From: Bacillota bacterium
Lineage (GTDB): Bacteria > Bacillota > Clostridia > Acetivibrionales > DTU013
Assembly (NCBI GenBank): GCA_023439545.1
Contig: JAEXNT010000055.1
Span: 62,001 to 126,000 of the forward strand
Reading direction: 5' to 3'
DNA length: 64,000 nucleotides
Part shown: piece by piece, positions 52,164-60,987 of the stretch
Position numbering within the stretch: position 1 is the stretch's first letter
Layout of the letters: every line of letters starts with the position of its first letter
Made by a program: the position numbers and the translations under genes
Notes under the pieces: model-generated
The model's database searches: none
What the model was told of the DNA's origin: nothing
What the model saw: only the letters and a program-made list of their open reading frames with translations

Positions 52164-54296
52164 TCAGTACAGAACGATGTTTTCAATCGCGACTCCCGCG
52201 CCGATCAGGGAGTAAGTGTTTTTATCCAGGTCGTAGACATACAGAACCGACAGGGCCGAGCCCGTATTGCCCTTATCGGTTCCCGCCATCAGCAGCTTAT
52301 GCGGATTTCCCGTAACAGCCGCTTTGGTAAGCACAAACCCGTCCTTGAGCTTATCCGCTGCGTTTCCTTTGACCGCATATGAGCGTGAACCCTCGTCGCT
52401 GTTCCCTGTAACATAGACGGTATCCGTAACAGGCTCCCAATACCTTGCGGCATATCCGGGTAGGAGCTCCCTGGAAGAGAAGAAGTAGCTGCTCACGGAT
52501 TCCTTGATTTTCTGTCCGCTGGAAACCTTGCTTGGAGCTGTATTGGCGCCTGAATAGATCAATGTCGATCCGTAGACGTAATAGTTTTTCATAAGGTAAT
52601 CCAGTGCTACGTTTTCAATCTTCATGGAATTATTGACAAGCAGCACTGTGTTCCTTCCGCGGTTCGTCATTGAATCCGTATCCTTGACATTCAAAAAAGT
52701 TCCCGCCGGAGTGTCGATAAAGGACTCTATGCTTGTGATGCCGAATACAGGATACGCCCAGGTGGTTCCGTCATATATGTACAAGTCCTTTGTGGCCGAA
52801 TTGCTCCCTGCCATCAGGTACATCCTGCCGTTATCCACGTAGGAGTTTCTGAACGCTGCATACGAAATCGATTTTGTGCCCGCAGAGCCGGAGGAAAGCA
52901 CAGACTGCTGGTAGGTCAGAGCTGTTGCCGCCGCTGTCGAAGGTTCATATAAATATGAATGCTTGATTGGTTTATTCCCTTCTTTAATGGAGGCGGAAAG
53001 ATATAGTTTATCCTTGTATGACTCTATCGCCATTAAGTCATAATCCGTTGACAGAGCGTCCGAAATCATCGAGGTCATCTGCGCCGACGTATCCACCTTC
53101 AGCAATTCACGTTTACTGTCCTTGTTCCGGTCGAAGGCGACATACAAGTAATTGCCGCAGACTCTGACATGGTTGAAATCAAGTTCTTTTTCCTTCGCAT
53201 CAAGCGATACCCATTTCACATCCCTGCCGTTATAGGCGATAAAGTAAACCTTATCCTGCTCTCCCTGTACGATAGCCTTGAAATATGCCCATTCACCGCT
53301 TACAAGGGTATCCAGCAGGGTCAGTCCCGGGTGCATGGACTCAGGGCCCGGAACGATATCCGTACTGAGGGTCTTGATCTGCCAGTTCCGGTCTATCGCT
53401 TTGATATCATAGCGTCTGTCCTTGTTGAAGGCGCCGACAATAACGGTATCGCCGAGTATCGTCTGTTTGGGGCTGTAGCAATCCCCTTCGACAAGTATGA
53501 ACAGCGTACCGTCAAAACGGTAAAGCTGATACTTTTTTACGTCGTTGGCATATCCGTAGAACACCTTGTAATTCCCGAAATCATAACTGTCGACTATATC
53601 GAAATTCTTAATCAGTTCTGTGAATTTTCCGTTATCAAAGCTATAGAGGCTGTTGTATTTGGACGCCTTGTTGTATCCATATACTGCAAGCTTGCCTTTA
53701 TAAGGGTAGACTCCGTTTATTTTGATGTCTGCATAGCTGCTCGTTTCGAGCCCTGCTTCCGCTATACTGTATACGACCTGCTCCTTTGCCGCCCTGTCGT
53801 ATATAAACGTGTTACCCAGTTTGTAATCCACAGTTTTCGAGGCCGAGCAGGTCTTTGTCTTAACATCCCATGTAACGGTAAATTTATGTTTCTTCATGAA
53901 TTCTTCGAAGGCTATCAGAGGAGTACCCTTCTCTTCCTTGTATACGGCAGGGTTATTTTTGCCTTTTACAGAAAAGCTGAGGGTCTCATTTCCCAGGCTG
54001 GCTGTCAGGTTCTTCGTTTTTCGGTCATATTTTGCAGTATACCCCAACGCCGTCAAAAACCTGTCGGCCTGGACAAAAAGAATGTTTCCGGTCCTGGCAG
54101 GCGCCTTGCTGAACCTCGATACAACATTGTATACCGAAAATGACATATCGCCTTCAGTGACCTTTACATAAATGCATTCATTATTTATATTGATGACCGG
54201 CGCCGTTGTTTGACTGCCGGCCTGCGGAGCGGCGAATACCGCATTGGGTGCGGTCGATATCAGTATCGTAATGACTAGTGCAATTATTCTTTTCAT
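52164..54296 (-). CDS. Secreted protein with copper-amine-oxidase-type stalk domain
   Basis: The 710-residue precursor has a signal peptide (MKRIIALVITILISTAPNAV, cleavage near FAA). An N-terminal domain (about 55-155) of the copper amine oxidase N-terminal/stalk type has FVQADRFLTALGYTAKYDRK, NLTASLGNETLSF and PLIAFEEFMKK. The rest is a long beta-rich region that looks like a propeller of weak repeats (GKLAVYGYNKASKYNSLYSF, YLYVAFDRNKDSKRELLKVD). No catalytic motifs are seen. It is probably a wall-associated or secreted binding protein. It is transcribed away from the serine-palmitoyltransferase-like gene. Confidence 0.75.
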   Translation of the reverse strand: MKRIIALVITILISTAPNAVFAAPQAGSQTTAPVININNECIYVKVTEGDMSFSVYNVVSRFSKAPARTGNILFVQADRFLTALGYTAKYDRKTKNLTASLGNETLSFSVKGKNNPAVYKEEKGTPLIAFEEFMKKHKFTVTWDVKTKTCSASKTVDYKLGNTFIYDRAAKEQVVYSIAEAGLETSSYADIKINGVYPYKGKLAVYGYNKASKYNSLYSFDNGKFTELIKNFDIVDSYDFGNYKVFYGYANDVKKYQLYRFDGTLFILVEGDCYSPKQTILGDTVIVGAFNKDRRYDIKAIDRNWQIKTLSTDIVPGPESMHPGLTLLDTLVSGEWAYFKAIVQGEQDKVYFIAYNGRDVKWVSLDAKEKELDFNHVRVCGNYLYVAFDRNKDSKRELLKVDTSAQMTSMISDALSTDYDLMAIESYKDKLYLSASIKEGNKPIKHSYLYEPSTAAATALTYQQSVLSSGSAGTKSISYAAFRNSYVDNGRMYLMAGSNSATKDLYIYDGTTWAYPVFGITSIESFIDTPAGTFLNVKDTDSMTNRGRNTVLLVNNSMKIENVALDYLMKNYYVYGSTLIYSGANTAPSKVSSGQKIKESVSSYFFSSRELLPGYAARYWEPVTDTVYVTGNSDEGSRSYAVKGNAADKLKDGFVLTKAAVTGNPHKLLMAGTDKGNTGSALSVLYVYDLDKNTYSLIGAGVAIENIVLY

Positions 54297-54591
54297 ACCA
54301 CGCCTCCTTATCTATCCTGATTTTACCATGTAGGGCTGCTTGCCCGGTATCAACCGTTATGCTTATTTTGCCCCGAATGATAGGCCTATTTTGATAGGTC
54401 CTTTTTCACAATAAAACTGTATTTATGTATATAGACCGAGGGAGTGCAAATATAATTATTATAACGGGCAACATACCGGAAACACTACATTTCCGCCATC
54501 GTATATACTAATTCCATAGAATGTGGTAAAATGGATGCAGTCTGGAATTATTTCTTCCGTCATCAGACAAAGAAGGAGCGATTATTTGATA
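54297..54591. other. Divergent intergenic region
   Basis: This 295-base gap lies between the secreted protein and the PLP enzyme. It holds a hairpin-like stretch with a T run on the plus strand near 54381-54410 (AGGCCTAT and ATAGGTCCT). No strong promoter pair or known RNA element was recognised. Confidence 0.35.
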
Positions 54592-55776
54592 ATGGATATC
54601 TTTGAGAAATGCTTTAATTACACGGATTATAAGGAAGTTCTTGCGGCAGGTCTCTACCCGTATTTTCATGCTCTCGAAACCGGACAGGATACTGAAGTAG
54701 TAATAGAAGGCATAAAAACCGTAATGGTCGGTTCAAACAATTATCTCGGACTTACCTCCGATCCCAGGGTAAAAAAAGCGGCAATCGAAGCTGTCGAGAA
54801 ATTCGGTTCAGGTTGTTCCGGATCAAGATTTCTGAACGGAACGCTGACGCTTCATCTGGAGCTTGAGAAAAAACTGGCCGAATTTGTCGGCAAGGACGCA
54901 GCCCTGACATTCAGCACGGGCTTCCAGACAAATCTGGGAATTATCACGGCTATTGCGGGCAGAAACGATTACGTGCTCTGTGACAGCGAAAACCATGCCA
55001 GTATCGTTGACGCCTGCCGTTTGAGCTTTGCAAAGATCCTGAAATTCGAACATAACAATATGGAAGATCTCGAACGCCTGCTGAGCAAAATCGACGACGA
55101 CCACGGAAAGCTAATCGTCGTGGACGGTATCTTCAGCATGGAAGGCGATATAGCCGATCTGCCCGCGATCGTAAAGCTGGCCAGGAAATACGGAGCCAGG
55201 GTAATGGTGGACGACGCACATTCCTTTGGAGTATTGGGTGAACATGGCAAAGGCACCGCCGAGCATTTCGGGCTGGAAAAGGAAGTCGACCTGATCATGA
55301 GCACCTTCAGCAAGTCGCTGGCAAGTCTGGGAGGCTTTGTTGCAGCAAGTCAGGATGTTATCGACTATATAAAGCATAATTCCAGGCCCTTCATATTCTC
55401 GGCTTCCATCCCGCCATCCAATGCGGCGGCGGCTATCGAGGCGCTGGAAATAATCAAGGCCGAGCCCGAGAGGATACAGAAGCTCAGGGAAATTTCCGTT
55501 TATATGAGGCAGGGCTTCAAGAAGCTCGGGATACCGATATATGAATCGAACAGCGACATAACGCCTATAGTACCGATAATGACCTACGATAACGAAAGGA
55601 CGCTCGTCGTCACAAAGCTGCTCCGCGAGCAGGGCGTATATGTAAATCCTGTCGTTTCTCCCGCAGTCAAACCGGGACTTTGCAGGATCCGCACGAGCTA
55701 TACGGCAACGCACACCAAGGCGCAGCTCGATTATACCCTCGAAGCCTTCCGCAAGGTATTCGAGAAGCTCAGATGA
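54592..55776 (+). CDS. Serine palmitoyltransferase/AONS-like PLP enzyme
   Basis: This 394-residue alpha-oxoamine synthase has NNYLGLTSDPRV, GSRFLNGTLTLHLELEKKL, FSTGFQTNLGIITA, His135 in SENHAS, VVDGIFSMEGDIADLP, the cofactor Asp in VDDAHSFG and Lys241 in STFSKSLASLGGF. The run FSKSLASLGGF and the ending VNPVVSPAV are as in Bacteroides and Sphingobacterium serine palmitoyltransferases, and closer to them than to BioF or Kbl as I remember those sequences. It would condense an amino acid with an acyl thioester to a 3-keto-lipid base. AGAAGGAG lies upstream; a TTG at 54586 is an alternative start with tighter spacing. Confidence 0.82.
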   Translation: MDIFEKCFNYTDYKEVLAAGLYPYFHALETGQDTEVVIEGIKTVMVGSNNYLGLTSDPRVKKAAIEAVEKFGSGCSGSRFLNGTLTLHLELEKKLAEFVGKDAALTFSTGFQTNLGIITAIAGRNDYVLCDSENHASIVDACRLSFAKILKFEHNNMEDLERLLSKIDDDHGKLIVVDGIFSMEGDIADLPAIVKLARKYGARVMVDDAHSFGVLGEHGKGTAEHFGLEKEVDLIMSTFSKSLASLGGFVAASQDVIDYIKHNSRPFIFSASIPPSNAAAAIEALEIIKAEPERIQKLREISVYMRQGFKKLGIPIYESNSDITPIVPIMTYDNERTLVVTKLLREQGVYVNPVVSPAVKPGLCRIRTSYTATHTKAQLDYTLEAFRKVFEKLR

Positions 55777-55796
55777 TAGCAAACCTGAAACACAGG

Positions 55797-55833
55797 GAAA
55801 CGCAGGGACGGTTCAGAACCGTCCCTGCGTTTC
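55797..55833. repeat. GGGACGGTTC-family palindrome, copy 2 (also terminator)
   Basis: A perfect palindrome of 37 bases around position 55815 has the arms GAAACGCAGGGACGGTTC and GAACCGTCCCTGCGTTTC. It lies between two convergent genes and could end both transcripts. Confidence 0.85.
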
Positions 55834-55847
55834 AACTTGCGTTTCAA

Positions 55848-57395
55848 TTATTTCCTGACAGTGCTCAATAGATCACTTGCCAGGCTATTTACCAGATTGG
55901 CCGTCTTTATCAGTTCTTCGCTTGCAGCAAAGCTTTCCTCCGTTGACGCTGCAACGCTCTCCACACTCTGGGAGGTGCTTTGTGCGGAATTGCTCACTAC
56001 CTGAATGAAACTGTTCAATGAATCCGATTCCATTAGCTGTCCTTCTGAAAGCCTGCTTGTTTCCAAAAGCAGTTCCTGGGTATCGGCAAGCGTATTGATG
56101 ATCTTTTGGTAGCATGCGTCTGATAACCTGACAAATTCAACGCCTTTATTTACTTCAAGAACGCTATCCTCCATCAACTGGTCGACTTGCCGGCTATGTG
56201 TCAATATTTCCCCGAGAGTATTTGAAATAGTTTTGAGAGATTCATGGCTTTGCTCGGCAAGGTTCCTGATCTCGCTTGCTACGACCGAAAAGCCTTTTCC
56301 GTGTTCTCCAGCCCTGGCTGCCTCGATCGAAGCATTCAAAGCCAGCATGTTGGTTTGATCGGCTATCTGCCTTATGTAGGATACGACCTTGTCTATTTCT
56401 TCAGCTTTTTGACTCAGTTCCCTGGCGCTTTCTGACGATATTGAAACGCTGCTCTTCAGCCCGTCGATCTTTTCAACGGCATTATTGACCGATCTCTTTC
56501 CCTCATTGGCTACCTCCTGCAGCCTTTTTGAAGACTCTTCAAGTTCGGACATTTTTCCCATATTGAATCTTATATCCTTTACCAGCGTATCTATCAATCT
56601 GACGCTTTCATCGACGCTTCTGGCAGTATTGGTCGCCTCTTCCAGTACATTGGAAGACTTGTTGGCAATTTCTTCGGATGCTCCGTTCTGCTGGTTTGCC
56701 AGGACTGATATTGACATGCCGGCTTCAGACAATTTGCCTGATATTTCTGTCACTTTATCCATTATTATCTCAAGGTCGTGAAGAGATTTTCCGGATTCCT
56801 GCTCACTCCTGGATGACCTCATAAGCAGCTTTTTTGACAAGCTTGCAGTTATGACCGAGCACACCGCCCCGAATCCAAAACCAAGACCTCTGACCAGCAG
56901 CTCCCTGTAGACATCGTTTTGAGGCACGAAATACGGGTTGTGCGTCAGGATGGCAAAAAGGCAGGCAATTATTGAAAGCCCTATTGAATATAGTACGCAA
57001 TTTATTTCAAGGTAAAAGGAACTCAGAAAAAAAACTAGAAATATACTGCTCCACATTTCATAGTAAGGTATGTATGTTATCAATGCCAGGTAGTTTACGG
57101 TAGCGCACGTAATCAGTATGAACTTGAATACATTAACGAATTGTCCGCTTTTGCTCCTTCTGACAAATATAAAGTAGAAGAGCATCGGCGCCGACAGGTT
57201 GATAACGCTCATGATACTGAATCCGACGATATGCGTCCACATCAGCCTGTCGAGGATTCCCAGAATCTTCATGCCGCAAAAGAACAGTACTCCAAGTATA
57301 CCGCCGCTAAAACATACTTTCAGGACAAACAGATTGATTTCCTTCTGGTACTCCTTGAGGTTTTTCCTGAAAAGCCCCTGTACTGAGTCGATCAT
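55848..57395 (-). CDS. Methyl-accepting chemotaxis protein
   Basis: This 515-residue receptor has about six N-terminal membrane helices (residues ~25-195) instead of the usual two flanking an outside sensor. It then has a coiled-coil cytoplasmic domain with the signal tip DQTNMLALNASIEAARAGEH and GKGFSVVASEIRNLAEQS, where CheA and CheW bind. There is no HAMP domain and no large outside domain, so the membrane part must do the sensing. A promoter TTGATC-N16-TATAAT lies before it. No chemotaxis or flagellar genes are nearby. Confidence 0.9.
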   Translation of the reverse strand: MIDSVQGLFRKNLKEYQKEINLFVLKVCFSGGILGVLFFCGMKILGILDRLMWTHIVGFSIMSVINLSAPMLFYFIFVRRSKSGQFVNVFKFILITCATVNYLALITYIPYYEMWSSIFLVFFLSSFYLEINCVLYSIGLSIIACLFAILTHNPYFVPQNDVYRELLVRGLGFGFGAVCSVITASLSKKLLMRSSRSEQESGKSLHDLEIIMDKVTEISGKLSEAGMSISVLANQQNGASEEIANKSSNVLEEATNTARSVDESVRLIDTLVKDIRFNMGKMSELEESSKRLQEVANEGKRSVNNAVEKIDGLKSSVSISSESARELSQKAEEIDKVVSYIRQIADQTNMLALNASIEAARAGEHGKGFSVVASEIRNLAEQSHESLKTISNTLGEILTHSRQVDQLMEDSVLEVNKGVEFVRLSDACYQKIINTLADTQELLLETSRLSEGQLMESDSLNSFIQVVSNSAQSTSQSVESVAASTEESFAASEELIKTANLVNSLASDLLSTVRK

Positions 57396-57428
57396 CTTGA
57401 ATTTGCCTCCCTATATAGTTTTTACTAA

Positions 57429-57456
57429 ATTATACCATTATTTTCTTGTCGATCAA
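57429..57456 (-). promoter_or_regulatory. Promoter of the chemotaxis receptor gene
   Basis: On the minus strand TTGATC (57451-57456), a 16-base spacer and TATAAT (57429-57434) lie about 34 bases before the start codon. Confidence 0.55.
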
Positions 57457-57591
57457 TAGTTTTGCACGTAATAATGATAAATATATATGAAATTATGTAA
57501 AATTATATTTATTTAATTTATTTATTGTAAAATCCAAGAATGTTTGCAATAATTATATTATATTACATAATTTTACTTAAAGGAGACTACT

Positions 57592-58419
57592 ATGAAAACG
57601 ATGATAAGCGGCTTCGAAATGTATTACGAGATCTCAGGCGCGGAAAACAGTCCATGGCTTGTCCTGATCCACGGTCTGGCCGGTTCGACGGTTTGCTGGA
57701 AGCATCAGACAGTGGAGTTCTGCAAGCATTTCAGAGTATTGAATCTTGATCTGGTCGGGCATGGCAGGTCGGGAGCATTGAATAACAAAAGATACAGCGG
57801 AGAAATAGTGGCTAACCATATCAGATTGCTGATGGACCATCTGGGAATTGAAAAAGCACATGTACTTGGCCTTTCCCTGGGAACTATCGTACAGCAGTAT
57901 TTCTGCGAAATGTTCCCGGACCGCGTATTATCTACTATATACGCAAGCCCAGTAACAAAATTCACTTTGGTTTCCTCTCTGTTCAACAGATTCAGCGATC
58001 TGATATTTCTAAGGCTCTTCCCTAAAAATGCATACCTGAAATTAATGGGACACGTGATGCTGCCGGGAAAAATTCACGAAAAATCAAGAAAATTCTTCGT
58101 CCAGGAGACTTTGAAGATGACGGATAAGGAATTTTCAAAGTGGTGGAGGCTCGTCATGGAGGGCAACCATTTCTATTTTATCGGGGAAGCGGATATACCG
58201 GCATTATTTATTGCAGGAGAAAAGGATTTTTGCTTTCTCAAGGATTCACTGCTATTAAAGACAAGGTATAGAAACAGCGAGCTTGCAATTATTAAAGACT
58301 CCGGACATGTGACTATTTTCCAGAAACCTGATGAATTCAACCGTTTGGTTATAGACTACATAAACAGGATCGAGAAATCGAAAAACTCCGGGATAGATAT
58401 GCTAGATAAGGCTATTTAG
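57592..58419 (+). CDS. Alpha/beta hydrolase
   Basis: This 275-residue hydrolase has the oxyanion-hole region LVLIHGLAGSTVCW, LDLVGHGRS, the nucleophile Ser in LGLSLGT, LFIAGEKDF with the late acid region, and the His in KDSGHVTIFQKPDEF. No signal peptide is present, so it is cytoplasmic. An esterase, lipase or thioester hydrolase role is possible; the substrate is unknown. AAAGGAGA precedes the ATG. Confidence 0.87.
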   Translation: MKTMISGFEMYYEISGAENSPWLVLIHGLAGSTVCWKHQTVEFCKHFRVLNLDLVGHGRSGALNNKRYSGEIVANHIRLLMDHLGIEKAHVLGLSLGTIVQQYFCEMFPDRVLSTIYASPVTKFTLVSSLFNRFSDLIFLRLFPKNAYLKLMGHVMLPGKIHEKSRKFFVQETLKMTDKEFSKWWRLVMEGNHFYFIGEADIPALFIAGEKDFCFLKDSLLLKTRYRNSELAIIKDSGHVTIFQKPDEFNRLVIDYINRIEKSKNSGIDMLDKAI

Positions 58420-58420
58420 G

Positions 58421-58504
58421 TAGAAACATGGGGACGGTTCGACGGTTCTTTTGTTTCGTTTTAGAGAGCCATAACGAAACAAAAGAACCGTCCCTAAGTT
58501 TCTA
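58421..58504. repeat. GGGACGGTTC-family inverted repeat, copy 3
   Basis: TAGAAACATGGGGACGGTTC at 58421-58440, followed by a second GACGGTTC and TTTTGTTTCGTT, pairs with AACGAAACAAAAGAACCGTC and CCTAAGTTTCTA at 58473-58504. The doubled GACGGTTC is an 8-bp duplication inside one arm. It separates two convergent genes. Confidence 0.8.
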
Positions 58505-59275
58505 TCAAACGCCCAGTATGTTCATGCCGCAATCGACATGGAGGATCTCGCCCGTGACCCCGTTCGACATGCTGCTTAGAAGGAATACCGCAGAATCCCC
58601 GAGTTCCTTGAGCTCGACATTCTTGCGGAGCGGCGCCTTGGCTTTAACCGTTTCGAGCATATTGCCGAAGTCTTTGACGCCTTTAGCCGAAAGAGTTTTG
58701 ACTGCGCCGGCGGAAATGGCGTTCACACGCACTCCTGCAGGCCCCAGGTCGTTGGCGAGGTACATCACGCTTGCTTCAAGAGCGGCTTTGGCAACTCCCA
58801 TAACGTTGTAACCGCTGAATACCTTTTCCGAACCCATATATGTAAGAGTGACTATGCTTCCACCCTCGGTCATCAGTTCGCCTGCCTTCCTGCTCACAGC
58901 AACGAGAGAATATGCGCTGATATTTAGAGCCAGCAGGAAGCCTTCTCTTGAAGTGTTTACAAAGCTATCCTGGAGGTCCTCCCTCTTCGCGAAGGCTATG
59001 GCATGTACAATGCCGTGTACAACTTTGTACTCAGCCTTTATTGCCGCAAAGAAAGCATCTATATCGCTGTCCGACGTCACATCGAGCTGATATGCGGCAA
59101 CGTCTCCCAATTCTGCCGCGAGCTTCTCGACGTCGCCTTTTTCCCGCTCTCCCTGATATGTAAATATAAGCCTGGCGCCCTCGCTGTGAGCCGCTTCTGC
59201 GATCCCCCATGCGATGCTCCATTTATTTCTTACTCCCATTATGATTACGTTTTTACCCTTTAATAAATCACCCAT
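58505..59275 (-). CDS. fabI: Enoyl-ACP reductase FabI
   Basis: This ~256-residue NADH-dependent reductase does the last step of each fatty-acid elongation cycle. It has KNVIIMGVRNKWSIAWGIA at the cofactor site, LDVTSDSDIDAFF, VHAIAFAKREDL, TYMGSEKVFSGYNVMGVAKA with the FabI Tyr-(x)6-Lys pair (Tyr, then Lys of VAKA), and VNAISAGAVKTLSAKGV. Many Clostridia use FabK instead, so this species is or could be sensitive to FabI inhibitors. The ATG at 59275 has GGAAGGG upstream; the frame opens at 59320. A consensus promoter lies upstream. Confidence 0.95.
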   Translation of the reverse strand: MGDLLKGKNVIIMGVRNKWSIAWGIAEAAHSEGARLIFTYQGEREKGDVEKLAAELGDVAAYQLDVTSDSDIDAFFAAIKAEYKVVHGIVHAIAFAKREDLQDSFVNTSREGFLLALNISAYSLVAVSRKAGELMTEGGSIVTLTYMGSEKVFSGYNVMGVAKAALEASVMYLANDLGPAGVRVNAISAGAVKTLSAKGVKDFGNMLETVKAKAPLRKNVELKELGDSAVFLLSSMSNGVTGEILHVDCGMNILGV

Positions 59276-59369
59276 TGCTTTACCCTTCCTTTCGAACGGC
59301 CTGCCCCCGCCCCGCTTCACTCGCTACGGGCCGAAATCGCAAGCCTTTATATAATAACTTCTATTTTAA

Positions 59370-59397
59370 ATTTTACCATTTGCTCCAAAATTGTCAA
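59370..59397 (-). promoter_or_regulatory. Promoter of fabI
   Basis: On the minus strand TTGACA (59392-59397), a 16-base spacer and TAAAAT (59370-59375) lie about 95 bases before the fabI start. Confidence 0.65.
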
Positions 59398-59416
59398 CTG
59401 GTCATAAATTCAGGTA

Positions 59417-60760
59417 CTAATGCTTGGTAAGTATTTCACCGGCAATCCGCATCAAAACAGCTTTATCGTTTAAGGACGGGTCTTCAATCACTTTTTCGAA
59501 TAGAATGCCTAGAATCTCTCCTATTTCACGGCCTTCTTGAAATCCAAGGCCGAGCAGATCCCGGCCATTGACGGCAAGGTCTCTCAACCTGAGGCAGCTG
59601 TTGGCTTCAAGAAGTTCCTTGTAAATTTTCTCTATATTGTCGATGTATGCTATGCCTTCCTCCGCATCCTCAGGATTCTGCGCGATTTTATCGGCGCGCT
59701 TGACCTTGAGGAGATCCACGAACAAATCCCCTCCGATCGAGCTCACCGCCTTCGCAACCGCCTTCGGCTGCGGTAGTATGTCCCGGTCATGGAATCTGAT
59801 AAGCCGCAATATCCTGTCAATGCTTTTATTGTCGAACCTCAGCCTCTCCAGGATATTTTCCGCTATTGTAACGCTTTTATCAGGATGGCCGTAGAAGTGA
59901 TCCACCCCATCCCCGTCCGTCGTCCGTGTCAACGCTTTGCCTGTGTCATGCAGCAGCATGGTCCACCTCAGGCATCTGTCGTTTTCTATAGCCACAGCCG
60001 CCCTGATGCTGTGCTCGCCTACATTATAAACATGGTGAGGGTTGTTCTGCGGTACATTGAAACAAACCTCCAACTCTGGCAGAATAAGCCCCATTATTCC
60101 GGTATCACTGAGCAGAGTCAATTTCCCGGGCTCCTCCGAGGTAAGTATCCCGTTCAGTTCTTCCCTGATACGCTCGCTGCTCACGTTTAATATCAGTCTG
60201 CTGTTTTTTCGTATGCCTTCCAGCGTGCCGGTCTCTATCTCAAATCCCAATCGCGCCGCGAACCTTACAGCCCGGAGCATGCGCAGAGCGTCCTCGCGGA
60301 ATCTTTCGTCCGCGTCGCCGACCGCCCTTATGTAGCGCGCCTTTATATCGGACACGCCGTCGAAGGGATCGACAAGACCTCTGGCGGGATTCCAAGCCAT
60401 CGCATTTATTGTAAAGTCCCTGCGGCGCAGATCATCCTCGAGGGTCCCGGTAAACTCGACGCTGCTTGGATGCCTGCCGTCCTCATAAATCCCGTCGAGC
60501 CTGAAGGTAGTGACCTCGTAGGCATTTTCCCCCAGTATGACTGTTACGGTGCCATGCTTTATTCCGGTATCCAGCGTACGGTCGAAAAGCTTTTTGACTT
60601 CGGCAGGCGCGGCGTTTACCGCTATATCCCAGTCCTTCGGGACCCTTTCCAGGAGCGCATCCCTGACACAGCCTCCGACGGCATATGCCTCGAAGCCGTT
60701 ATTCTTCATGACGTCTAATATATATAAAACATCCTTCGGCGGTTTTATGGAAAATTTCAT
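59417..60760 (-). CDS. cca: CCA tRNA nucleotidyltransferase
   Basis: This 447-residue class II enzyme adds or repairs the CCA end of tRNAs. The head has AYAVGGCVRDALLERVPKDW followed by DIAV (the Gly-Gly and Asp-x-Asp motif in sense), then RRRDFTINAMAWN with the RRD signature, and REDALRMLRAVRFAARLGF. The C-terminal part has an HD-type domain (LLHDTGKALTRT, RFHDRDIL). The longer form with an HD domain is typical of Clostridia and proteobacteria. No tRNA gene is nearby. Confidence 0.95.
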   Translation of the reverse strand: MKFSIKPPKDVLYILDVMKNNGFEAYAVGGCVRDALLERVPKDWDIAVNAAPAEVKKLFDRTLDTGIKHGTVTVILGENAYEVTTFRLDGIYEDGRHPSSVEFTGTLEDDLRRRDFTINAMAWNPARGLVDPFDGVSDIKARYIRAVGDADERFREDALRMLRAVRFAARLGFEIETGTLEGIRKNSRLILNVSSERIREELNGILTSEEPGKLTLLSDTGIMGLILPELEVCFNVPQNNPHHVYNVGEHSIRAAVAIENDRCLRWTMLLHDTGKALTRTTDGDGVDHFYGHPDKSVTIAENILERLRFDNKSIDRILRLIRFHDRDILPQPKAVAKAVSSIGGDLFVDLLKVKRADKIAQNPEDAEEGIAYIDNIEKIYKELLEANSCLRLRDLAVNGRDLLGLGFQEGREIGEILGILFEKVIEDPSLNDKAVLMRIAGEILTKH

Positions 60761-60987
60761 TCTTTACCTCTCATGAATTCAGGTATCAAACCGTTTTGAT
60801 AAATTACCGGTTCTGGCGCCGGCGCAATCTTATTTTAGCATACCAAATACACCTTATTCCAAAACATTTTCATAATACAGGAACAAACGAACTGATTTTA
60901 CGAAACTATTTTCTTTTTTTTAACGTCTTAACAAGTAATATAATGTTAAGTTAGAAAATAGCACCAATAAGGAATGCGAGGTCTTGT

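Noticed and set aside
53169..54143. 324-codon plus-strand open frame inside the secreted stalk-domain gene
   Set aside because: Antisense to a gene with a signal peptide and a recognisable domain; composition is that of a shadow frame.
59407..59420. TTAGTACCTGA on the minus strand upstream of fabI, like half of a FapR box
   Set aside because: Only one half-site is present, it overlaps the stop codon of cca, and the second half does not match; chance is the simplest explanation.
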